A stretch of DNA of 32,679 bases from Oceanispirochaeta sp. (lineage in GTDB: Bacteria > Spirochaetota > Spirochaetia > DSM-2461): positions 1 through 32,679 of the forward strand of contig NZ_JAQIBL010000327.1 in the NCBI RefSeq assembly GCF_027859075.1. Direction: 5' to 3'. The notes beneath the pieces were generated by a model that saw only the letters and a program-made list of their open reading frames with translations, was not told the origin of the DNA and did not search any database. Position numbers and translations under genes: made by a program. Shown piece after piece: positions 6,121 through 12,847 of this stretch (positions are counted from its first letter, which is position 1; every line of letters begins with the position of its first letter).

Positions 6121-7275
6121 ATGATCCAAAGAACTGCGGAAGCAACCCTCCACCGCCTTGCCAAAGGGTTTCCTGTCATTTGTGTAACCGGACCAAGGCA
6201 ATCAGGCAAAACGACCCTTGCCAGGAAAGCTTTTCCCCATAAATCCTATTTATCTCTTGAAGATCCCGATATAGCACGCCTTGCCCGCGAAGATCCCCGA
6301 GGACTTTTAGATAGATATAAAGGGGGCCTGATACTCGATGAAGCTCAGGCTGTTCCGGAAATTTTTGTGTATCTGAAAACAGTAATAGATAAGGATACAA
6401 CTCCCGGCCGGTATATTGTAACCGGTTCCCAGCAGTTCAATTTGCTTAACCATGTGACTGAATCCCTAGCAGGCAGGGCGGCGTTCTTGACGTTGTATCC
6501 TTTTTCAGTACAGGAACTCAAAGGTGCCGAAATAACAATACTTGATCCCTTTGAGACAGTTCTGAAAGGGTTTTATCCTCCTTTATTTGATCGTGATGTA
6601 ACTCCTTATGATTGGTATACAAACTACATTTCATCATATATTGAGCGGGATGTCCGTTCTGTGATTAATGTAAAGGATTTGGGTCAATTCCAGACCTTTG
6701 TAAAGATGTGTGCTTCCCGGGTCGGGCAATTGGTGAATTTGAGCGCTTTAGCTATGGACTGCGGAACTACACATAACACGGCCAAAGCATGGCTTTCTGT
6801 ACTCGAATCGAGTGGCATTATCTTTTTTCTGAAACCGTATCACAACAACTTTGGAAAACGGCTGGTAAAAAGTCCAAAGATCTACTTTATTGATACCGGC
6901 CTCCTATGCAGGTTGCTTGGCATAAATGATGCGGAACAACTGTTCTTACATCCAAACAGGGGTAATGTTTTCGAAAGTTTTGTTGTTGCCGAAATGTTGA
7001 AGAATCGTCTCAACAAAGGGCTTACACCTGAATTATACTTCTGGCGGGATAATACAGGAACTGAGATTGATGTTGTGTATGAAGATGGAAAGGTAATCCG
7101 GTCGGTCGAGATTAAGTCGGGAAAGACGTTCACAACAGATTTTGCATCTGGTCTCGAAAAGTGGATGCGCTATTCTGGTGAGGCTCCGGAGACCTGCTCT
7201 ATAATCTATGCAGGAGAAATGGAAATAAAAATGAAGGGAATTGCTCTGAAAAAGTGGGATTCTGTGGATTTATAG
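6121..7275 (+). CDS. AAA+ ATPase with C-terminal DUF4143 (AAA_14 family)
   Basis: A 384-residue ATP-binding protein of the widespread AAA_14-DUF4143 family, whose biological role is poorly defined. Visible are a Walker A at 24-31 (GPRQSGKT), a Walker B at 69-74 (GLILDE, followed by AQAVPE), and a sensor-like TGSQQ at 101-105. The DUF4143 part (from about 165) includes YIERDV, a winged-helix-like section (LVNLSALAMDCGTTHNTAKAW) and IYFIDTGLL. The C-terminus resembles a PD-(D/E)XK nuclease fold with E285, D317, E330 and K332 in order (NVFESF, TEIDVV, VEIKSG); whether it cuts DNA is unknown. The start lacks a ribosome binding site and is probably read from a leaderless mRNA. Members are often found with toxin-antitoxin and mobile DNA. 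Here it lies within an interrupted second gltA tail, so it was probably inserted. Confidence 0.93.
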   Translation: MIQRTAEATLHRLAKGFPVICVTGPRQSGKTTLARKAFPHKSYLSLEDPDIARLAREDPRGLLDRYKGGLILDEAQAVPEIFVYLKTVIDKDTTPGRYIVTGSQQFNLLNHVTESLAGRAAFLTLYPFSVQELKGAEITILDPFETVLKGFYPPLFDRDVTPYDWYTNYISSYIERDVRSVINVKDLGQFQTFVKMCASRVGQLVNLSALAMDCGTTHNTAKAWLSVLESSGIIFFLKPYHNNFGKRLVKSPKIYFIDTGLLCRLLGINDAEQLFLHPNRGNVFESFVVAEMLKNRLNKGLTPELYFWRDNTGTEIDVVYEDGKVIRSVEIKSGKTFTTDFASGLEKWMRYSGEAPETCSIIYAGEMEIKMKGIALKKWDSVDL

Positions 7276-7276
7276 A

Positions 7277-7553
7277 GTGAAAAGTGCCAATTTTGAAGAA
7301 CTGAATCCCTTCGAAGCTGTGATGGGTGCCCATCCCCACTTCTGGCATATGCATTTCAAGGATTCAAATTCACTGACTCCAGGTTATGGGAATGTGGATT
7401 TCAAAGCAGTCATCGGTACAGTGAAAAAAGCGAATACCAGGGAACAGTGTTCTGGCAAGTGCTCCCATGGTTCCGGATGCCGAGACTGCAGCAAAAGACA
7501 GGATTGAATACCTGAAACTGATTGCCTCAGTCGTTCAAAGCCGTTTTAATTGC
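7277..7553 (+). pseudogene. 3' fragment of a sugar phosphate isomerase/epimerase (TIM barrel), frameshifted
   Basis: The first part reads GAHPHFWHMHFKDSNSLTPG then YGNVDFKAVIGTVKKA, the C-terminal metal-site region of the xylose-isomerase-like TIM-barrel (AP_endonuc_2) family, with the characteristic HFWHMHFKD and G-x-VDF elements. The match then jumps frame: EYQGTVFWQ in a second frame and VPDAETAAKDRIEYLKLIAS followed by VVQSRF in a third. At least two frameshifts are therefore present. The N-terminal half is absent, and its left end abuts the ATPase stop codon. It is a dead remnant whose origin is not in this window. Confidence 0.75.
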
Positions 7554-7558
7554 CCGGA

Positions 7559-7680
7559 GGAGATGCACGACAGTGTACCCTTCAAAATTGGACGTCCCCG
7601 GCAAGTCTATATCGGTCCCACAGAGGCCGTGTACCCCGGAAGATAAATTCATCCCTCCCTGACCCCGGAGCTGGGCGGTC
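7559..7680 (+). pseudogene. gltA 3' fragment B (C-terminal codons plus downstream sequence)
   Basis: This 122-base stretch aligns without gaps to gltA 4026-4147 with eight differences (about 93 percent identity). It encodes the same last 28 residues up to the same stop codon. The four differences inside the coding part are all silent third-position changes, and the other four lie after the stop. Homology ends inside the left arm of the stem-loop that follows gltA. The silent-only pattern suggests that it diverged as part of a working gene, for instance a related strain's gltA or this strain's original 3' end, before being cut off. Confidence 0.88.
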
Positions 7681-7819
7681 TAAATCAACTCCCCATCCAT
7701 CACTTTTCATATAGTACATTCGTCGTATTTATCTCAAATTATGCAAATCATACATATGTAGAATAGTGATTCAAAGGACCAGCTGTTAACTTTCATTCAT
7801 CTTAACTAAGGAGTTGATT

Positions 7820-8407
7820 ATGAAAAAATTAACAATTATCTGTCTGCTGGGTCTCTTAACATCTTTCCTCTTCGGAAATACAAATTCTGAGACATCTTTT
7901 AAAGTTTATCTGGGTAGTGGAATTACACAACTTGATAACGAACCTGTAATATCACTTGATGCAACACTGTCATATCCTTTGTATCAATGGATGAATGTTG
8001 GAATTAGCGGAAGTGCTTTTCATACTCTTGAAAGAGAATATAAAGACGCTCTGGATAATGCCTATCAGGCAGAATCAGGATTCTCTGAAATTTTTATACA
8101 GCCTCATTGGAATGTAAATGAGAAATGGGATCTGGGTGTGCGATTAGGAGTGGGTATGCAGCTCGTGCAGTTCCGTTATGAGGAAGATTTAAGAGATGAT
8201 CTGGTATGGACTGAAGAGTATCTGGATAAACTTGAAATCCCCATGCAGACGATAGCCATGACTGCGGAATACACATTATGCCCGGCCCACAGTCTTTCTC
8301 TTGATTTAGGGTACAGGAATATAAAAGAAACTAATACACCTTTTGCAGACGACATCACGTTAACCGGAGCCTTCTTTGGTAAGATCCAATATGGATTCAG
8401 TTTTTAG
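7820..8407 (+). CDS. Predicted outer-membrane beta-barrel protein
   Basis: A 195-residue exported protein of unknown function. Starting at ATG 7820, which has AAGGAG six bases upstream, the first 20 or so residues form a signal peptide (MKKLTIICLLGLLTSFLFGN). The mature part alternates hydrophobic and polar residues in strand-like blocks, for example FKVYLGSGI, NVGISGSAF, WDLGVRLGVGMQLVQF, SLSLDLGYRNI and TGAFFGKIQYGFSF. It ends in an aromatic residue (Phe), the usual signal for outer-membrane barrel assembly. About eight strands could fit, as in small OmpA/OmpW-like barrels, but there is no family signature I can name. The next gene starts three bases after its stop codon, so they probably form an operon. 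Confidence 0.75.
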   Translation: MKKLTIICLLGLLTSFLFGNTNSETSFKVYLGSGITQLDNEPVISLDATLSYPLYQWMNVGISGSAFHTLEREYKDALDNAYQAESGFSEIFIQPHWNVNEKWDLGVRLGVGMQLVQFRYEEDLRDDLVWTEEYLDKLEIPMQTIAMTAEYTLCPAHSLSLDLGYRNIKETNTPFADDITLTGAFFGKIQYGFSF

Positions 8408-8410
8408 ATA

Positions 8411-9019
8411 ATGCAAAAGTCATTAGAACATTATAATATGTGGTGGGCTGTAATAGTCTGGATTGTTTTATACTCTCTCATCCTGTTATTCCTGCCCTTC
8501 TATAGGAAAAGCGCTTATAAACCCAAATCAGTATATATTGCGTTTGTAATCGCTTTTGCACTGGAAATGTTCGGAATTCCCTTTTCCTTGTATTTTGCAG
8601 CCTGGGCATTTAGAGTCAATTTACCGGAAGGCATCTTCTGGGGACATACTCTCATTGACTCAATAGGACATGCAGGTATGTATATTGGAATTCTGTTCAT
8701 GGGAATCGGACTTATACTGATTATTTCAGGTTGGCAGCAGATTTACGACCGTTACTGGAGCCGTGAAAAAGGGAGTGGAAAACTGGTTCAGGATGGTATA
8801 TATCAATATATAAGACATCCTCAATACACAGGTCTATTTTTAATAACCCTTGGTATGATGCTTGAATGGTTAACAATCCCTCAATTGCTGATGTGGCCGG
8901 TTCTTCTTTTTATCTACGTAAGATTAGCCAGAAAAGAGGAAAAGGATATGAGATCTGAATTTGGACTTGAATACGATGTATATAAAGATGAGACGGGAAT
9001 GTTTTTTCCGCGACTTTAA
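8411..9019 (+). CDS. Isoprenylcysteine carboxyl methyltransferase-like membrane methyltransferase
   Basis: A 202-residue membrane protein of the ICMT/PEMT-like family, which uses S-adenosylmethionine at the membrane. About five hydrophobic segments are present (near 12-30, 41-66, 88-107, 141-153 and 156-172). The family signature is at 129-141 (GIYQYIRHPQYTG) with R135, H136, P137 and Y139, followed after the last segment by ARKEEKDMRSEFGLEYDVY, where the Glu pair and the final Tyr are conserved in the family. In bacteria the substrate is usually unknown, since prenylated cysteine is not expected; a lipid or small-molecule substrate is possible. It begins three bases after the barrel protein gene without its own clear ribosome binding site, so translational coupling is likely. 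Confidence 0.85.
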   Translation: MQKSLEHYNMWWAVIVWIVLYSLILLFLPFYRKSAYKPKSVYIAFVIAFALEMFGIPFSLYFAAWAFRVNLPEGIFWGHTLIDSIGHAGMYIGILFMGIGLILIISGWQQIYDRYWSREKGSGKLVQDGIYQYIRHPQYTGLFLITLGMMLEWLTIPQLLMWPVLLFIYVRLARKEEKDMRSEFGLEYDVYKDETGMFFPRL

Positions 9020-9043
9020 CCTGGTGTATTACAAAAGAATCCC

Positions 9044-9072
9044 TTGACAACAAAATTTGTTATTACTAACAT
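9044..9072 (+). promoter_or_regulatory. Predicted promoter giving a near-leaderless LuxR-type mRNA
   Basis: TTGACA (9044-9049) and TAACAT (9067-9072) are separated by 17 bases. The transcription start would be near 9079, only about two bases before the ATG at 9081, and there is no ribosome binding site. The arrangement closely resembles that in front of the ATPase gene at 6121. Confidence 0.5.
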
Positions 9073-9080
9073 ACCCTAAT

Positions 9081-9980
9081 ATGAAACCAGCAATAGTGAT
9101 TGTCTATATACTGTTTTTCTCATTAGGGTGTGTTGGTTCCGCCAGCATTGGCTATCTTCACAAGTGTCTGAAAACACCATTAACCAAATATTTATTTTAT
9201 CTGTATCTTACTTTACTGATAAGTGTCGCAAGAATCCTTGTGGATACATTTTTTTCTGCTCTGGGTTTCAATCTTCACATCCCGATGATCATAAATGTCA
9301 TCATAGGAACAGCGATTGGAACACTGGTCTATTATTTTATTTACAAAGTTTTAGTTCAGTTAAAAAATATAACCCCGGTCATTGCCTTTGCCCCTACGGC
9401 GTTTATTTTTATTCTCCAAATAGTAAGAACGATTATTTTTTATGTTTTCGGTCTACCCTTAACCATGCTTCTATACCCCTATATGATTTCAATAATTTCA
9501 TTTTATCTTTTTTTTGTTGGAGTGTCCTTCAGGAGAGGCATTGACAAGAACTGGAATCAGGCGCTTCAGATTCTGATAAATAAAATGGGAATCATTACCA
9601 TGATTTTTGCACCACTATCAGCAATTGTATATATCTCTCTTCATTATCTGGGTAAAAGAGGAATGAATTTTATCTCCCTTGATTTTCTTTTCCTCGCTAT
9701 GTGGAGTATTGTTTCAGTCGGGGTTGTACTTCATTATCTGACAAGATTAGGCACCATTCCCAATAAAACAAGGGCAGACCAATCTTTCCTGGATACTTTT
9801 AATATCAGTCCCAGAGAATCAGAAGTTCTAGAATTAATCCTTAAGGGTTATTCCAATAAGGAGATCGGAAATAAACTTTTTATCTCCTTCACCACCGCCC
9901 GTACACATGTGTCTCATATCTTTGAAAAAACAAATGTTAACAGCAGAATGGAACTGGTTTCAAAAATCATGACAATATAG
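9081..9980 (+). CDS. Membrane-bound LuxR-type transcriptional regulator
   Basis: A 299-residue protein with about seven predicted membrane segments in residues 1-225 and a LuxR/FixJ-type helix-turn-helix at the C-terminus (about 240-299: ISPRESEVLELILKGYSNKE, then IGNKLFISFTTARTHVSHIF). The HTH has the conserved S-x-RE-x-EVL-x-L, G-x-SN-x-EI and T-x-x-TH-x-x-IF-x-K elements. Such one-component regulators are thought to sense a signal in or across the membrane and bind DNA from it. The ligand is unknown. I take ATG 9081 rather than the upstream TTG at 9057 because 9057 lies between the -35 and -10 boxes. The neighbouring barrel and methyltransferase genes are possible targets, which the sequence does not show directly. 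Confidence 0.88.
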   Translation: MKPAIVIVYILFFSLGCVGSASIGYLHKCLKTPLTKYLFYLYLTLLISVARILVDTFFSALGFNLHIPMIINVIIGTAIGTLVYYFIYKVLVQLKNITPVIAFAPTAFIFILQIVRTIIFYVFGLPLTMLLYPYMISIISFYLFFVGVSFRRGIDKNWNQALQILINKMGIITMIFAPLSAIVYISLHYLGKRGMNFISLDFLFLAMWSIVSVGVVLHYLTRLGTIPNKTRADQSFLDTFNISPRESEVLELILKGYSNKEIGNKLFISFTTARTHVSHIFEKTNVNSRMELVSKIMTI

Positions 9981-10369
9981 ACAATATAAATGACCCATAT
10001 TGATCTCTGATAATTAAGAAAAATATCAATCATACTTCCAGACCTTAACTACGCACTCAAGGTTTAATCCAGGACTCCCGGGGTCAGGGGTTTGCTTTTG
10101 GAACAGTTAAATTGATGATTAATCATGGGTAGGAAATTATACATTTAAAGACTATCTATGGTGTTGCCTTTCATGAAAATACGGCTTCCATTAATATTTT
10201 AAACAAATGCGGCATGAAAATAGACGAATCAATTAACCTGTATGGCAATTCTGTCTTTTCTTTCGCCAGAAGTTCTCACATCCAGACCCGATTCTGATGA
10301 AAGAGAGGAGCCGCATCAAAAGCCGAAAAAATATTTTATTAATTTTTTAGATTATAGAAGCCTCAGGGT
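9981..10369. other. Intergenic stretch with a dead gene
   Basis: Apart from the GNAT remnant at about 10050-10297, I see no gene, RNA or repeat here. The right end forms the tail of the minus-strand FadR-type gene. The 67-codon open frame at 10242-10445 is a shadow in another frame. Confidence 0.5.
10053..10297 (+). pseudogene. GNAT acetyltransferase C-terminal remnant
   Basis: One frame reads RGQGFAFGTVKLMINHG, then an in-frame TAG at 10130-10132, then EIIHLKTIYGVAFHENTASI and NILNKCGMKIDESINLYG, ending at TGA 10295-10297. This is the acetyl-CoA binding motif A (RGQGxAxGT) followed by the motif B region (HENTASINILNKCGM) of GNAT N-acetyltransferases of the RimJ/RimL kind. The N-terminal half is missing and the frame is closed upstream by TAA near 10050. 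The premature stop and truncation make it a pseudogene. Confidence 0.75.
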
Positions 10370-11095
10370 TTACTCATCGGAACTCATGTTTTCAACCTTA
10401 ATAAGGGTGAGTCTGATATGCTTTTCCATCGTCTTTTTAGCCTGATCCCCATCTTTGTTGACGATAGCCTTCAGCATTGCATGATGGTCGGCGATACTGG
10501 TTTCCAAACTACCCCGCACATAGCCTGTCTTGGAGAAACTCCGCATCATCAATTGAGTGAGGTGTTTGTAGAGGGAGATAAGGATTTTATTATCTGTAGC
10601 CTCAATGATGGACTTATGCAGCTCAAAATCAAGGATATTGTAGGCATCAATCTTATTTTCACCGGCCTTTTGATCCAGCTCTTCTATCAGATGAGCAAAG
10701 CGGGAGATAAAACCCTGGGGAGGATCAATGGCAACATCGTAGATGGCTTGTGATTCGATGATGCGTCTTGTATTGGTCAGGTCGATGAGAAGATCCTTCT
10801 GACTGGGAAAGTGAAATACAAAAGAGCCCATCAGAGTTTCCAGAAAGTTGTCTATGTTGGTTTCTTTAATGAAAACACCCTTACCCTGCCTGGTCTCAAC
10901 CATCCCCCGGGATTCCAACGAGCGGATGGCTTCCCTAATGGATCTGGTCCCCACTTTGAGCTTTTCCGACAATTCTGCCTGAGATGGGAGTATATCACCG
11001 GAAACAAGATCGTTTTCTACAATGATATTTTCCAGGGCATAGGTCACTTCATCCGAAACTTTTACTTTTTTAAGGGGTGCAATATCTCTATACAT
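10370..11095 (-). CDS. FadR-subfamily GntR transcriptional regulator
   Basis: A 241-residue regulator. Residues about 10-78 are a GntR winged helix (SGDILPSQAELSEKLKVGTR, then SIREAIRSLESRGMVETRQGKGVFI). Residues about 95-225 are an all-helical FCD effector domain, with the metal- or ligand-binding positions seen as D and H in DFELHKSII, H in DHHAMLKAI and H in EKHIRL. FCD regulators usually respond to sugar acids or other organic acids. It is divergent from the TRAP operon at 11264, and a perfect FadR-type palindrome lies in that operon's promoter at 11181-11197, so the TRAP-aldolase operon is its likely target. The start has only a weak GAGAG upstream. Confidence 0.93.
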   Translation of the reverse strand: MYRDIAPLKKVKVSDEVTYALENIIVENDLVSGDILPSQAELSEKLKVGTRSIREAIRSLESRGMVETRQGKGVFIKETNIDNFLETLMGSFVFHFPSQKDLLIDLTNTRRIIESQAIYDVAIDPPQGFISRFAHLIEELDQKAGENKIDAYNILDFELHKSIIEATDNKILISLYKHLTQLMMRSFSKTGYVRGSLETSIADHHAMLKAIVNKDGDQAKKTMEKHIRLTLIKVENMSSDE

Positions 11096-11178
11096 ATTTT
11101 TCTCTCAGGCAATTATAGACAAATGATAGATTTTATTGTACCCCTGTCCTGTCCTATGTCAAGTCTTAAATTTAACTA

Positions 11179-11207
11179 TTGACTTGTGACACAAGTCATA
11201 ATACAAT
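11179..11207 (+). promoter_or_regulatory. Predicted promoter of the TRAP operon
   Basis: TTGACT (11179-11184) and TACAAT (11202-11207) are spaced by 17 bases, close to the sigma-70 consensus. The operator at 11181-11197 overlaps the -35 box and the spacer, so a bound regulator would exclude RNA polymerase. Confidence 0.7.
11181..11197. promoter_or_regulatory. FadR-type operator GACTTGTGACACAAGTC
   Basis: A perfect 7-3-7 inverted repeat. Its core TTGTGACACAA fits the TNGTNNNACNA pattern typical of FadR-subfamily operators. It lies in the TRAP operon promoter, opposite a FadR-type gene, so the pairing of site and regulator is well supported. Confidence 0.8.
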
Positions 11208-11263
11208 TTCCCTATCCTTAAAACAAAGGATGATTTTTTATATCCAATAAAAGGAGTCACTCT

Positions 11264-12283
11264 ATGAAGAAACTGCTCACTCTATTATTAATCAGTATCT
11301 TTTCAATTACCCTGGCATTCTCAGAAGGTCAGGCAGAAACAGGCACAGACAAAGTCATCGAAATTAACTTTTCATCTGTCAGTGTTCCCGGAGATGCCCA
11401 TACAGAAGCCATGACCGTGTTTAAGAAGGAACTCGAAAAACTCTCCGGCGGAACCATGAAGGTTAACGTCTATCATTCAGGCCAACTCTTTCCTCAGGAA
11501 GGAGAACAGGATGCGGTACGGCAAGGGACAGTAGACATGGTTTATACCAGCGCTCCCTGGCTGGCCGAATTTGTTCCTTACCTGTCCATGTTTTCTGCGG
11601 TTTATACCTTTCAGGGTTATGACCACATGACAAAGGTTCTCAATGGAGAAATCGGAAAGAAAATTTTTCAGGATGTTGTCGATTCTCAGGGAATCCGCCC
11701 TCTAGGCGCCTATTATCTGGGCACCAGACAGCTCAACCTTGTTGAAAAAGTGGGCCCAGTCAGAACTCCGGCAGATATGGCCGGCGTGAAACTGAGAACT
11801 CCCGGTAGTCCCTCCTGGATTGCTCTTGGAAAAGCTCTGGGCGGCAACCCCACTCCCATGTCTTTTGGTGAAGTCTATATGGGCCTGAAGACAGGAGCTG
11901 TTGAAGGTCAGGACAACCCTCTGGGAACAGATAAAAATGCGAAATTCTACGAAGTCACTAAATACATCGTTTTGACTAATCATGTCGTAGACTCCACCTG
12001 GCCCACCATTAATGAAAAGAAATGGCAGTCTTTTTCTGACAAACAGAAAGAATGGGTATTGAAATCCGTTGATAAAGCCAGAATAGCCTGTGATAAACAG
12101 AACCTTGAAACAGAAGCGGGAATCCTTGACTTCTTCAAGGGTGAAGGTATGATCATCATCGAAGATCCGGATGTGAAGGCCTTTGCCGATTATGCAAAAA
12201 ACTCTTATTTGACAGAAAGCAAAGACATATCCAAAGACTGGGACTGGGACCTATATGACAAGGTTCAGGGAATGGTCAAATAG
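11264..12283 (+). CDS. dctP: TRAP transporter substrate-binding protein DctP
   Basis: A 339-residue periplasmic binding protein that hands an organic acid or sugar acid to the DctQM membrane complex. Residues 1-20 form a signal peptide (MKKLLTLLLISIFSITLAFS), followed by a short EGQAETGTD linker in spirochaete style. The DctP fold is recognised by SGGTMKVNVYHSGQL, EQDAVRQGTVDMV and the carboxylate-binding segment AGVKLRTPGSPSWIALGKAL, in which the Arg normally binds the substrate carboxylate, then MSFGEVYMGLKTGAVEGQDN. A GGAG ribosome binding site precedes the ATG. It is the first gene of a dctPQM-aldolase operon. A stem-loop at 12309-12338 follows it. The substrate is unknown; the linked aldolase suggests a 2-keto-3-deoxy or sialic-type acid or a precursor. 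Confidence 0.95.
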   Translation: MKKLLTLLLISIFSITLAFSEGQAETGTDKVIEINFSSVSVPGDAHTEAMTVFKKELEKLSGGTMKVNVYHSGQLFPQEGEQDAVRQGTVDMVYTSAPWLAEFVPYLSMFSAVYTFQGYDHMTKVLNGEIGKKIFQDVVDSQGIRPLGAYYLGTRQLNLVEKVGPVRTPADMAGVKLRTPGSPSWIALGKALGGNPTPMSFGEVYMGLKTGAVEGQDNPLGTDKNAKFYEVTKYIVLTNHVVDSTWPTINEKKWQSFSDKQKEWVLKSVDKARIACDKQNLETEAGILDFFKGEGMIIIEDPDVKAFADYAKNSYLTESKDISKDWDWDLYDKVQGMVK

Positions 12284-12308
12284 TATTAAAATAGGAATTG
12301 ATTTTTCC

Positions 12309-12338
12309 GGTGAGGCCTGAGGGCCTCACCTGTTTTTT
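12309..12338 (+). terminator. Stem-loop with U-tract between dctP and dctQ
   Basis: GGTGAGGCC (12309-12317) pairs perfectly with GGCCTCACC (12322-12330) across a four-base loop and is followed by TGTTTTTT. It has the form of an intrinsic terminator inside the operon. Partial read-through would give much DctP and less membrane protein. Confidence 0.85.
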
Positions 12339-12352
12339 GTAAAGGTATATGA

Positions 12353-12847
12353 ATGAAAACAGCATTGAAAAGAGCAGGCAAACTATTTATTGATACAATA
12401 GAAATTTACATCCCCTTTGCCGCCTTTGTGACCCTCTTTATCGTATTTATAACTGGAATTTTCTTCCGGTATTTCCTCAAGCCCCTCACATGGACCCTGG
12501 AACTATCTCTCATTTGTTTTATCTGGACCTCTCTCTTAGGCGGTTTATTTGCAAAAAGAGAGGATGCTCATGTCGCCTTTACCATGGTTTATGATGCGGT
12601 GAGTCCTCTCATACAGATCTGGATGAGACTCATCGGCCACAGTCTGCTTGTTCTTTCCTTTGCGATTGGGCTGATTCCTTCCTGGAAATACGTCCTGTTT
12701 ATGGGTTACAAAAAATCCAATGTCCTCAAGATCCCTATGGATCTTGTGTTTCTCCCCTTTGTAATTTTTCTCGCTTTTATGATCGGCCGGTACACTGTGG
12801 ATATATACAGAGACACGCGGAAACTGATAAAGGGAGACCTTTCATGA
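12353..12847 (+). CDS. dctQ: TRAP transporter small permease DctQ
   Basis: A 164-residue inner-membrane protein with four predicted helices (near 18-38, 50-67, 92-112 and 132-152), the size and layout of the TRAP small subunit. FRYFLKPLTWTLELSLICFI with the following WTSLLGG is the conserved DctQ core. It partners DctM to form the Na+-driven membrane complex. AAAGG precedes the ATG by eight bases. Its end overlaps the dctM start by four bases (ATGA), so the two subunits are translationally coupled. Confidence 0.93.
   Translation: MKTALKRAGKLFIDTIEIYIPFAAFVTLFIVFITGIFFRYFLKPLTWTLELSLICFIWTSLLGGLFAKREDAHVAFTMVYDAVSPLIQIWMRLIGHSLLVLSFAIGLIPSWKYVLFMGYKKSNVLKIPMDLVFLPFVIFLAFMIGRYTVDIYRDTRKLIKGDLS

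Noticed and set aside
7277-7507. 76-codon open frame as a real small protein
   Set aside because: Its family similarity shifts to the other two frames, so it is the first part of a frameshifted remnant.
10242-10445. 67-codon plus-strand open frame
   Set aside because: It overlaps the GNAT remnant in a different frame and the end of the FadR-type gene on the other strand.
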